Shown: positions 1-6,022, counted from the stretch's first letter. The stretch is 6,022 bases of DNA from an uncultured Chloroflexota bacterium (GCA_903928275.1 CAIYQJ010000294.1:1-6022); one strand, 5' to 3'. Made by a program: numbers and translations. The notes: generated by a model not told the origin, from the letters alone.

Positions 1-340
1 CGAGGGCGGGCACGGCGGCGACGGGCGCGGCGAGGGCGGGCGCGGCGCTGGCGGGAGCCAGCGAGGCGGCAAGCGCGGCGCGGGTCGCCTCGATCTCGCC
101 GGCGAGCGACGCCACCGTTCCGTCGTCGTCGTCGGACGGCGTCGTCTCGAGCTCTGCCTCGAGTGCCGCCTCCGCGTGCTCCCGCGTGTCGACGCGGCTG
201 TTCCCGCCGGTCGCGGCGGACGCGGGTGCGGCCGGCGCGCTCGTGGACGCGAGGGCGAGGCCGCCGACGCCGAGGATCGCGATCGCCGCCACGGCGACGG
301 AGATGCGGCGGACGGCCAGTCGGATCGTTCGTTCGGTCAC
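1..340 (-). CDS. Secreted or membrane-anchored Ala/Pro-rich protein, C-terminus missing
   Basis: Read from a GTG at 340 down to the window edge, this frame gives 113 residues with no stop. Residues 1-12 carry several Arg (TERTIRLAVRR). Residues 13-31 form a hydrophobic stretch ending in ALA, which looks like a Sec signal peptide cleaved after Ala31 or a signal anchor. The RR pair lacks the rest of a Tat motif. The mature part is Ala/Thr/Ser-rich, with an acidic stretch (Glu-rich near 57-65, DDDD at 70-73), then an Ala/Pro-rich low-complexity run from about 88. The start is chosen because GGAGGTGA lies 4 nt upstream. The haem membrane gene ends inside that site, so the two genes are almost certainly co-transcribed and translationally coupled. 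The visible part contains no recognisable domain. Partners of such haem proteins are often FMN-binding or redox proteins, but that would lie off the edge and is only a guess. Confidence 0.72.
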   Translation of the reverse strand, partial: MTERTIRLAVRRISVAVAAIAILGVGGLALASTSAPAAPASAATGGNSRVDTREHAEAALEAELETTPSDDDDGTVASLAGEIEATRAALAASLAPASAAPALAAPVAAVPAL

Positions 341-344
341 GATG

Positions 345-352
345 TCACCTCC
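345..352 (-). promoter_or_regulatory. Ribosome binding site that contains the upstream gene's stop codon
   Basis: On the minus strand the bases read GGAGGTGA followed by CATC and the GTG start at 340. The last three bases (TGA, 345-347) are also the stop codon of the ferric-reductase-like gene. Ribosomes finishing that gene therefore sit directly on the next gene's binding site, the usual arrangement for coupled translation. This is also the main reason for accepting the GTG start. Confidence 0.8.
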
Positions 353-1088
353 AGATCTGGAAACGGACTCGCGGCGCGAGGCGCCGGTCGGCGGCCGCGT
401 CGTCGGTCCCACGGGACCGCGCGAGCGGGCGCCAGTAGCGGGACGCGGCGATGAGGACCACCAGGGCCCCGGAGACCGCGTAGATGGGGAGCACCGCGCG
501 CGTGTCGGTGCCGGACAGCACGCCGTGCACCCAGGCGAGGGCGAACGCGACGAGCGCGACCCGATGGATCGAGAGCCACCTGCCCGGCCCGAGCAGGTTC
601 GTGAAGCGCGCCGTCACGCCCGTGAGGAGGAGGGCGAAGAGCGCGAGCGTCCCGAGTGCGACGGGGACCGTACGGTACGTGGAGAGCCCGGGCACGAGCC
701 AGCCGAGGATCCCGACGCCCGCGTACGGGTCGAGGACGATGGCGATGACATGGGCCGCGATGAACGCGAGCGTGAAGAACGCGAGGTGCTTGTGCCATGG
801 GAACAGGTGCTTCGAGGCTTTCCAGTCGACCTTGTTCACCGGGTGGGAAAGGAGGAGCCCGAAGACGGCGAGGGCGGTGACGAGCAGGAACGCGACGATG
901 CCGGCAGCGCGGCTGCCGAGCCAGAGGCGCATGTCGGCGGTCCTGGCGTCGACGGCGGCCGACCAGCCGCCCGAGACGGCGAGGACGGCAAGACCGAGGA
1001 ACGAGACGAGGATCGCGACGCCGGCAAGATCGCGGCGCGTCAACGAGATGCGCGGCGCGCGGCGCGGCGTGCGCGGTGTGTCCTCCAT
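345..1088 (-). CDS. Ferric-reductase-like six-helix haem b membrane protein
   Basis: The product is 247 aa with six predicted membrane helices near residues 20-42, 59-81, 102-119, 140-160, 174-192 and 200-216. Two His pairs are spaced as in the ferric-reductase-like domain family (YedZ/NOX-type cytochrome b): H99 with H113 (13 residues between) on helix 3, and H175 with H188 (12 between) on helix 5. These would bind haem b across the membrane. There is no FAD- or NAD-binding domain after helix 6, only a charged 30-residue tail, so it resembles stand-alone, YedZ-like electron carriers that need a partner for electrons. The ATG at 1088 is preferred because GGAGGT lies 3 nt upstream, a slightly tight spacing. 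The frame is open to an ATG at 1169, but those 27 extra residues are Arg/Pro-rich and unlike a membrane protein start. The secreted-protein gene follows 4 nt after the stop. The electron acceptor (iron, quinone or exported partner) cannot be told from sequence. Confidence 0.87.
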   Translation of the reverse strand: MEDTPRTPRRAPRISLTRRDLAGVAILVSFLGLAVLAVSGGWSAAVDARTADMRLWLGSRAAGIVAFLLVTALAVFGLLLSHPVNKVDWKASKHLFPWHKHLAFFTLAFIAAHVIAIVLDPYAGVGILGWLVPGLSTYRTVPVALGTLALFALLLTGVTARFTNLLGPGRWLSIHRVALVAFALAWVHGVLSGTDTRAVLPIYAVSGALVVLIAASRYWRPLARSRGTDDAAADRRLAPRVRFQIWR

Positions 1089-1298
1089 GCGACCTCCGGA
1101 CAAGCGGGACGCCGGCCGGGTCGAGCGACGGGCTTGTCGCCGGTGGGGGCAGGGTCCGGGTGATGCCACCAGTGAGGCGTCGACGCGCTCGAAGGTTTCA
1201 GCCGATGGTCCGGAGGCGATGGGACGCAGGTCCCACGCCAGAGGGTGCGGACGGCGAGGAGCTGTCCGGCGCGCGAGCGCGGAGTCGCCCGCGGGCGG
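1089..1298. other. Intergenic region with short hairpins, upstream of the ferric-reductase-like gene
   Basis: No convincing gene lies in these 210 bases. They hold the ferric-reductase-like gene's ribosome binding site (1092-1097), a 6-bp stem with a GCAG loop at 1220-1235 (TGGGAC / GTCCCA), and a 12-base perfect palindrome at 1286-1297 just after the P-loop gene's stop. I see no clear sigma-70 promoter pair and no T-run that would make either hairpin a textbook terminator. The promoter of the downstream two-gene unit is presumably here, unless it is read through from the P-loop gene. Confidence 0.5.
1286..1297 (-). terminator. Possible weak terminator: 12-base palindrome after the P-loop gene
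   Basis: CGCCCGCGGGCG is a perfect palindrome that starts 1 nt past the stop codon of the P-loop gene. It can fold as a 4-bp stem closed by a CGCG loop. No T-run follows, so rho-independent termination is doubtful. In a genome this GC-rich, such a palindrome could also arise by chance. Confidence 0.2.
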
Positions 1299-1928
1299 TC
1301 AGGGAGCCCAGAGGCCGCCTGTCTCCGTCATCCAGTCGGCCACGCTGTCACACGCCTCCGCGAGCGTGGCGCTCGTCATGTCGAGCTCGAGCAGCGGCAG
1401 CGCGCTCTCGGCGCAGGCGGAGCGGAAGCGCTCCTGCTCGGCCACGAACGCGTCGAGGTCGGCGTACTGGCCGGGGTTGCCCGACACGCGGAGGCGCTCC
1501 CGCCGGGCGGCCTCGAAGGTCTCCGGTCGTCGCACGCACAGGACGACGTGGAACCCGAGCGGGAGCAGGCGCGCCTCCAGCCAGGACAGGTCGATCTCGC
1601 GGCCCTCGTGGTCGCGATGCCAGACGCGGCTCGACACGTGGAAGCGGTCCGCGATCCACGAGTAGTGCGGGAGGAGCTCGAAGAGCCGCGCCCAGGTCGC
1701 GAACGTCTCCATCGCGCGGGCCTCCTCGTCCGGCGCGAAGTTCACGAGCCCGCGGCCCCACGGGAGCGGCGTGAACCCGCACCACTCGGCCGACACGAGC
1801 GGCGAGTGGTACCGGTACCGGCGAGGGCCGACGATCCGAGGGTGCTCGTTCAGCGCGAAGGCAAGGTCGGTCTTCCGCGTGAGGCGGGTCCCCTCGAGGA
1901 TGATCTTCGGCGTCAGCTTGTCGCGCAT
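1299..1928 (-). CDS. Small P-loop kinase-like protein with altered Walker A motif
   Basis: The product is 209 aa and soluble, with no signal peptide or membrane segment. After a short lead, a hydrophobic strand (IILE, 9-12) runs into GTRLTRKT (13-20). This has the position and spacing of a Walker A loop (GxxxxGKT), but Arg18 replaces the last Gly while Lys19 and Thr20 are kept. Further motifs fit a nucleoside/nucleotide-kinase-like fold: DRFH at 94-97, where such kinases carry a D/E-R motif, a strand VVLCV at 128-132, and an Arg-rich stretch RRPETFEAARRERLR at 133-147 that resembles a lid region. A GPRRYRYHSPL stretch (34-44) and WCGFTPLPWGRG (49-60) are distinctive but unknown to me. The substrate is unknown, so P-loop kinase-like is an inference from motif order. 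The ATG at 1928 is chosen because GGGAGG lies 4 nt upstream; the frame is open to an ATG at 1985 whose extra 19 residues look non-coding. It stands alone, divergent from the GGDEF-EAL gene. Confidence 0.72.
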   Translation of the reverse strand: MRDKLTPKIILEGTRLTRKTDLAFALNEHPRIVGPRRYRYHSPLVSAEWCGFTPLPWGRGLVNFAPDEEARAMETFATWARLFELLPHYSWIADRFHVSSRVWHRDHEGREIDLSWLEARLLPLGFHVVLCVRRPETFEAARRERLRVSGNPGQYADLDAFVAEQERFRSACAESALPLLELDMTSATLAEACDSVADWMTETGGLWAP

Positions 1929-2086
1929 GTCGCCTCCCACAGGTGCACTCCGGACAGGACCGGGACCATGGTACGGCCGGGGCATGACCTCGACGCCATG
2001 TCACGTCGCGCCGCGGTGCGCGAGTCTTCAAGTCAGAAGCGGCGCGTCCACGCACCAGGCGGACGAGCCGGGCCCGCGACCGGCGG
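1929..2086. promoter_or_regulatory. Divergent intergenic region between the P-loop gene and the GGDEF-EAL gene
   Basis: These 158 bases separate two genes read away from each other, so promoters for both should lie here. Visible elements are the P-loop gene's GGGAGG site (1933-1938), an 8-base palindrome ACCATGGT at 1965-1972, and an inverted repeat GGTGCG / CGCACC (2015-2020 and 2051-2056). A TACCAT hexamer on the minus strand (1967-1972) could be a -10 element for the P-loop gene, but no good -35 stands at the right distance. No specific regulator site is recognised. Confidence 0.5.
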
Positions 2087-4996
2087 GTGTCATGCGACCG
2101 GAAGGAGACGGAGATCGCCACCACGATCCGCCGACGACAGGCGCCTCGCGCGCCCGCGGCGCCCCTCATGGGCGACGCGGCTCGCGGCCCTGCGCCGCCC
2201 CGCGGCCGGAGGATCGAGCCGGGGATCGCTGGGGCTGCCGCGGTCACGGCCGCCGCGTTCGCGTACGCGCTCGTCGTCGCCGTCGGCCGCGGCGATGGAT
2301 CCGGTCGCCCGGCGGCCGCGCCGCTCCTGCTGCTCGCGGTCGGCCTCGGCTCGGCCACGCTCGCGTGGCGTACCGCGGGCCGCTGGACCGGCCCCGCACG
2401 CGTCGCGCAGGCGTGGCGGCTCATCGCCGTGGCGATGGCCGCATCGGCCGTCGGCGACCTCCTCTGGTGGAGCGCCCGGACAACGGCGACGATCTCGACG
2501 CCGATCGACATCCTGGCCGCCGCGGTCTCTCTCGCCTTCTTCCCGCTCGCCGCGGTGGGCGTGGCGCGCATCTCCGAGACACCCACCGGCACCACCGAGC
2601 GGCTGCGCTACATCCTCGACGCAGCCAGCGTGTTCGTCGCGGCCCTGATCGCGATCTACTTCGTCGTTCGTCCGTGGGACATGGCCGACGCGACCACGGT
2701 CGGCCGGCTCGTCGCGTTCCTGACGCCGGCGGGCGACGCTCTCGTCGTGGCCGCCCTCATCCTCACGGGCCTCCGGTGGCCGGGCGGTCTTCGGCGGGAG
2801 CCGTACGCGCTGCTCGGACTCGGGTTCGCGACGCTGCTGCTGGGTGATCTCGCGCTCGCGTCCGCCGCCGCGCAGGGGACGACGCTCGCCGCCGCCCAGG
2901 TCGGGTACCCGATGGGGGCAGCGATCATCTGCTGGGCCGCCGTCGTCCAGGTGACCGCCGGGCGGGGATCGTCGTGGGACACCGAGCCCGACGACCGCGT
3001 CCGAGGCCTCGTGGGCCTCCTTCCGCCCGCCGTCGCCGCCGTCGCCTTCACGGCGATCCTCCTCACCGAGGCCGCCCACGTGAGCACATCGACGCTCGCG
3101 CTCGTCGCGGGAGGCGTGACGATCACGGCGCTCGCGGCCCTTCGTGCGCTTCTCACGCACCGCGACGCCGAGGAGACGCGGCGGGACCGACAGCGGGCGG
3201 CTGCCGGGGCCCGGTTCCGGACGGTCGTCGAGAGCGCGACCGACGTGATCGTGACCGTCGCGCCGTCCGGCCGCATCGCGAGCGCCACGCCGTCGCTGGA
3301 GCGCCTCACGGGCTGGTCCCCGGCGGAGTCTGTGGGCGCCTCGTTCCTCGACCGCGTGCATTCGGACGACCGCTCCCGGGTCGCGCGCATCGTCGTGGGC
3401 GCGCCGCGCCACGGCCGCCCCGCGTCGTCGGTGTTCGAGTTCCGGATGCTCCGGCGGAACGACGAATGGGTCGACGTAGAGGCCGCGGCCGTCGACCTGC
3501 GAGAAGACCCGACGGTGGGCGGAGTGGTGCTGACCATCCGCGACATCGGCGACCGCAAGGTGTTCGAATCCGACCTGCGCCGCCAGGCCTTCCAGGACCA
3601 GCTAACGGGCCTGCCGAATCGCGCCCACTTCATCGACCGGATCGAGCAGGCGCTCGGGCGGTCCGCGCGGACCGGCCAGCCCATCCAGGTCCTCTACCTG
3701 GATCTCGACGGCTTCAAGCGGATCAACGACAGCCTGGGCCACGACGCCGGGGACCGCGTCCTCCGCGTCGTCGCCGAGCGGCTCACGTGGGCGGTCCGAG
3801 CCGGCGACACGGCCGCGCGCCTCGGTGGCGACGAGTTCGCGGTCCTCCTCGAGGACCATGCGACGGCGGAGGCGGCGCGGGCCGTGGCAGAGCGGATCCA
3901 GGCGATGATCGCACCGCCGATCGACGTGGAGGGCCGGCACGTGCGGGTGGGCGTCAGCGTCGGCATCGCGTCGCCGGCGACCGCGACGACCGGGATGCTC
4001 GAGGCCGAGGACCTCCGCACGGACCGTTCGGCCACGGCGGACGAGCTCATCCGGAACGCCGACGTCGCGATGTACGAGTCGAAGCAGCGCGGCAAGGGTC
4101 GCGTCTCGACGTACGAGCCTGCGATGCGCCTCGCCGCCGTGACGCGTCTCGACCTGGAGAGCGCGCTCCGCGAGGCGGTCGAGAAGGAAGAGTTCACCGT
4201 CCACTTCCAGCCGATCGTGTCGCTCGCATCGGGCCGGATCGTCGCGGCCGAGGCGCTCGCACGCTGGCTGCGGCCGGACGTGGGGCTCGTCCCGCCCGCG
4301 GGGTTCATCGCGGTCGCCGAGGAGACCGGTCTCATCCGGCCGATCGGATTGCAGGTCTTCCGGTCCGCCTGCATGGCCGCATCGCGATGGGGGGAGGGTA
4401 GCGTCCCCGTCGAGCTGGCGGTGAACCTGTCGGCGCGCCAGCTGCTGGACCCCATGATCATCGACACGATCGGGCGCGAGCTCCGACAGACGGGGTTCGA
4501 TCCGCGCAGGCTGGTCCTCGAGATCACCGAGAGCTCGCTCGTCGAGGACGGGCCCGTGGCGATCGATCAGCTCGGCCGGCTGCGAGACCTGGGGATCCGG
4601 CTCGCGATCGACGACTTCGGGACCGGGTACTCGTCGCTGGGCTACCTCGAGCGGCTGCCGGTCGACATCCTGAAGATCGACCGCGCGTTCGTCACCGACC
4701 TGCCCACGTCACCGAAGCGGAGCGCGCTCCTCCGGGCGATCGTCGGGATGGCCGGCGCGCTGCGCCTCACGACGATCGCCGAGGGCGTCGAGACGGAGGA
4801 GCAGCTGCGGATCGTCCGCGAGATCGGGTGCGACCTCGCCCAGGGCTACCTGTTGTCACGGCCGGTCGAGGCGCCGGACATCTCCCTGCTTATCGAGCGC
4901 GACCGCGCGGAGGGCGGTGCCTTCCGAGCCATCATGACGAAGGTCGCCGCGCCGGCCGGCAGGATCGCGGGCGAGCTGAGCCGCCGCGCGTCCTGA
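2087..4996 (+). CDS. Membrane PAS-GGDEF-EAL cyclic-di-GMP signalling enzyme
   Basis: The product is 969 aa if it starts at the GTG. Residues 45-354 hold about ten hydrophobic helices. A short charged linker leads to a PAS domain (about 377-491), a GGDEF domain (about 495-670) and an EAL domain (about 690-945). The GGDEF domain makes cyclic-di-GMP from two GTP; its GGDEF motif at 580-584 is intact and is preceded by an RAGD inhibitory site (571-574) at the usual five-residue spacing. The EAL domain hydrolyses cyclic-di-GMP to pGpG. It keeps EAL (722-724), VNLSARQ, EITES (from 812), DDFGTGYSS (from 842), LKID (862-865), EGVET (from 899) and QGYLLSRP (from 919), so metal- and base-contacting residues look complete. 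Both activities are therefore plausible, with the membrane and PAS parts as inputs. A stretch of about 24 residues at 629-652, between GIA and ELIRNAD, is longer than usual. The start is uncertain: the GTG has no ribosome binding site, and neither has the next in-frame ATG at 2168 (942 aa). The gene is monocistronic here. Confidence 0.95.
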   Translation: MSCDRKETEIATTIRRRQAPRAPAAPLMGDAARGPAPPRGRRIEPGIAGAAAVTAAAFAYALVVAVGRGDGSGRPAAAPLLLLAVGLGSATLAWRTAGRWTGPARVAQAWRLIAVAMAASAVGDLLWWSARTTATISTPIDILAAAVSLAFFPLAAVGVARISETPTGTTERLRYILDAASVFVAALIAIYFVVRPWDMADATTVGRLVAFLTPAGDALVVAALILTGLRWPGGLRREPYALLGLGFATLLLGDLALASAAAQGTTLAAAQVGYPMGAAIICWAAVVQVTAGRGSSWDTEPDDRVRGLVGLLPPAVAAVAFTAILLTEAAHVSTSTLALVAGGVTITALAALRALLTHRDAEETRRDRQRAAAGARFRTVVESATDVIVTVAPSGRIASATPSLERLTGWSPAESVGASFLDRVHSDDRSRVARIVVGAPRHGRPASSVFEFRMLRRNDEWVDVEAAAVDLREDPTVGGVVLTIRDIGDRKVFESDLRRQAFQDQLTGLPNRAHFIDRIEQALGRSARTGQPIQVLYLDLDGFKRINDSLGHDAGDRVLRVVAERLTWAVRAGDTAARLGGDEFAVLLEDHATAEAARAVAERIQAMIAPPIDVEGRHVRVGVSVGIASPATATTGMLEAEDLRTDRSATADELIRNADVAMYESKQRGKGRVSTYEPAMRLAAVTRLDLESALREAVEKEEFTVHFQPIVSLASGRIVAAEALARWLRPDVGLVPPAGFIAVAEETGLIRPIGLQVFRSACMAASRWGEGSVPVELAVNLSARQLLDPMIIDTIGRELRQTGFDPRRLVLEITESSLVEDGPVAIDQLGRLRDLGIRLAIDDFGTGYSSLGYLERLPVDILKIDRAFVTDLPTSPKRSALLRAIVGMAGALRLTTIAEGVETEEQLRIVREIGCDLAQGYLLSRPVEAPDISLLIERDRAEGGAFRAIMTKVAAPAGRIAGELSRRAS

Positions 4997-5020
4997 CGGT
5001 CGGACGCATCCGGGGACCGT
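4996..5020. terminator. Hairpin between convergent genes, possible two-way terminator
   Basis: Starting on the last base of the GGDEF-EAL stop codon, ACGGT (4996-5000) pairs with ACCGT (5016-5020). Inside, CGGA (5001-5004) pairs with TCCG (5009-5012) around a CGCA loop, leaving a GGG bulge. That gives nine base pairs in the 31-base gap between two genes that run toward each other, where a shared terminator is expected. There is no T-run on either side, so efficiency without Rho is doubtful. Confidence 0.35.
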
Positions 5021-5027
5021 CGCCCGG

Positions 5028-5357
5028 TCAGCCGGCCGGGACGTCCGGACCGGTGACGGCGACCCGCCCGAACGGCCGTGCCCGCAGCTCCACCCAGACC
5101 CCCTCGCGGACGTACGGGTCCTCGCGCACGATCGCGAGGGCTGCCTCCTCGGATGCGGCGCGCAGCATGATGAGCGACGTGGACACGTCCGCGTACGCGC
5201 CCACTTCGATGATCATGCCCTCGCGCTTCAGGCGGGCCGCCCGGGCGAGGTGCTCGGCGCGGAACGGGACGCGCGTCTCGGTGGCGTCGGGCGCGTACGT
5301 CGCCTCGACCATCCAGACCTGCTCGATCGCGTGACCGGGTGCCTGGGCGACGGACAT
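5028..5357 (-). CDS. YciI-family (YCII-related domain) protein
   Basis: The product is 109 aa, the usual size for the small YciI-like family, a dimeric ferredoxin-like alpha/beta fold of largely unknown biochemical role. Family features in order are a hydrophobic strand WMVEATY (15-21), His36 in a FRAEHLARAARLKREG helix, a strand with Asp57 (EVGAYAD), a run resembling the conserved middle strand (SLIMLRA, 61-67), a helix with EEAALAIVREDPY (70-82), and a last strand ending in RPFGRV. His36 and Asp57 are candidates for the His-Asp pair proposed as the active site in this family. The ATG at 5357 is chosen because GAGGAGGT lies 5 nt upstream. The frame is open to 5438, but that would overlap the EamA gene and adds Ser/Pro/Arg-rich residues. 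It follows the EamA-type exporter by 19 nt, so the two probably share an mRNA. Substrate unknown. Confidence 0.85.
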   Translation of the reverse strand: MSVAQAPGHAIEQVWMVEATYAPDATETRVPFRAEHLARAARLKREGMIIEVGAYADVSTSLIMLRAASEEAALAIVREDPYVREGVWVELRARPFGRVAVTGPDVPAG

Positions 5358-5376
5358 GGCGGACCTCCTCGCCGGC

Positions 5377-6022
5377 TCAGCCGGCACTGATGCAGGCGAT
5401 CGATGCCGCGGCGACGACGATCCCTGCGACGTGGACACGGGCGAAGCGCTCTCCGAGGAGGAGGCGCGCGAGGATGACGGTCGTGATCGGGTAGAGCGAT
5501 GACGTGACGGCCGCGACGTCCAGGCGACCGGTCTGGGCGGCCGCGACGAAGAACGCGTTGCCGACCACGTCCAGCGACCCGGCGATCACGGCCGGGCCCA
5601 CCCACCGCACCGTCGCTGCGACGACGTCGCGCGTCACGAGGACCGCCGTGGCGAGGATCGCGACGGACGTGACGCGCGTCGCCACGAGGAGCCACGGGAT
5701 GCTGCCGTCGCCCGCCTGGTGGAGGAGCGTGGTGAACAGGCCGAACCCCACGCCCGCGAAGACCGCGAGGCCGAGCGCGCGGCGGTCACTCGGTCGCGCG
5801 GGCTCGTCGCCGGGTCGCGTGACGAGGACGACGGAGACGACCGCGAAGGCGATCCCGACGCCCTGCAGCGCGGTGGGCAGCCCCTGCATGATCGCACCGG
5901 TGAGGACCGGGATCGCGGCGCCCAGGACGCCGGCGACCGGCGCGACGATCCCCATCCGCCCGATCGACAGGGCGCGGTAGAAGGCGACGAGGCCGACGAT
6001 GCCGCAGGCGCTGGCGAGCGCG
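5377..6022 (-). CDS. EamA/DMT-family membrane transporter, N-terminus missing
   Basis: The frame stays open to the right edge and shows 214 residues of the C-terminal part; full EamA proteins are about 285-300 aa, so roughly 70-85 residues lie outside. Eight hydrophobic segments are visible near fragment residues 1-18, 26-45, 52-69, 82-103, 109-130, 139-162, 167-188 and 195-213. Family signatures are AFYRALSIGRMGIVAPV at the end of the first EamA repeat and SLYPITTVILARLLLGER (175-192) near the end of the second. A hydrophilic linker of about 12 residues (70-81) separates the repeats. Members of this drug/metabolite transporter superfamily move small metabolites such as amino acids across the inner membrane, usually outward, but the substrate cannot be read from sequence. 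An internal ATG at 5955 is not a start, because homologous residues continue upstream of it. The YciI-family gene follows after 19 nt. Confidence 0.9.
   Translation of the reverse strand, partial: ALASACGIVGLVAFYRALSIGRMGIVAPVAGVLGAAIPVLTGAIMQGLPTALQGVGIAFAVVSVVLVTRPGDEPARPSDRRALGLAVFAGVGFGLFTTLLHQAGDGSIPWLLVATRVTSVAILATAVLVTRDVVAATVRWVGPAVIAGSLDVVGNAFFVAAAQTGRLDVAAVTSSLYPITTVILARLLLGERFARVHVAGIVVAAASIACISAG

Noticed and set aside
186..1163. Long plus-strand open frame of 325 codons opposite the haem gene
   Set aside because: The product is Arg/Glu/Asp/Gly-rich with no domain, and it lies antisense to a well-supported membrane protein. Codon bias in GC-rich DNA keeps such frames open.
1148..1180. 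Plus-strand stretch GGTCCGGGTGATGCCACC resembling part of the TPP riboswitch core
   Set aside because: The other conserved TPP elements (GGGGUGCC, CUGAGA) are not seen upstream, and no plus-strand gene follows; the next genes there are on the minus strand.
1208..1240. GGGACGCA on the plus strand, which recalls the cyclic-di-GMP (GEMM) riboswitch, tempting next to a GGDEF-EAL gene
   Set aside because: The matching GGCAAA half and tetraloop-receptor parts are absent, and the short stem around it is explained by a simple GGGAC/GTCCC hairpin.
1967..2000. Possible sigma-70 promoter for the P-loop gene (TACCAT as -10, TGACAT further upstream on the minus strand)
   Set aside because: The spacing between the two hexamers is about 25 bases, well beyond the 16-18 expected, so only the -10-like hexamer remains, which is too weak to call.
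1245..2648. Plus-strand open frame of 467 codons across the P-loop gene and into the GGDEF-EAL gene
   Set aside because: Low-complexity Arg/Pro/Ser product, overlapping two genes with recognisable motifs in other frames. It is a shadow.
2090..3412. Minus-strand open frame of 440 codons opposite the ten-helix region
   Set aside because: Charged, repetitive product without domains, antisense to a conserved coding region.
2974..4401. Plus-strand open frame of 475 codons shifted against the GGDEF-EAL gene
   Set aside because: Composed almost entirely of Arg, Gly, Pro and Ala, a typical shifted reading of a GC-rich gene.
1..6022. Search for tRNA, CRISPR repeats, insertion-sequence ends or phage genes
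   Set aside because: No cloverleaf, spaced direct repeats, transposase motifs or long terminal inverted repeats were found; base composition looks even throughout.

Overview
The window is very GC-rich DNA with strong G/C bias at third codon positions, G/C-rich gaps and clear GGAGG-type ribosome binding sites. This fits a high-GC bacterium; Actinobacteria or a high-GC Chloroflexota lineage are my best guesses, but the sequence holds no rRNA or other marker that fixes the lineage. The base bias also removes stop codons from the wrong frames, so many long antisense and shifted open frames here are shadows of six real genes.

Layout. (1) 1-1088, minus strand: a two-gene unit. A six-helix ferric-reductase-like haem b membrane protein is transcribed first. 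A secreted, Ala/Pro-rich protein follows, starting 4 nt after its stop and running off the left edge. (2) 1089-1298: a 210-base gap with short hairpins. (3) 1299-1928, minus strand: a small P-loop kinase-like protein whose Walker A motif has Arg where the last Gly is expected. (4) 1929-2086: a divergent intergenic region. (5) 2087-4996, plus strand: one large membrane protein with about ten helices, then PAS, GGDEF and EAL domains. It is the main gene here and a probable cyclic-di-GMP synthase/hydrolase. (6) 5028-6022, minus strand: an EamA-type exporter cut by the right edge, followed after 19 nt by a YciI-family protein. This pair converges on the GGDEF-EAL gene across a 31-base gap holding a hairpin.

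Functionally there are three independent blocks: membrane electron transfer with an exported partner, a stand-alone signalling enzyme that couples a membrane/PAS input to cyclic-di-GMP level, and a small transport/YciI operon. There is no evidence of a mobile element, CRISPR array, prophage or RNA gene. The least explained parts are the P-loop protein, the ten-helix input region of the signalling enzyme and the exported partner of the haem protein.
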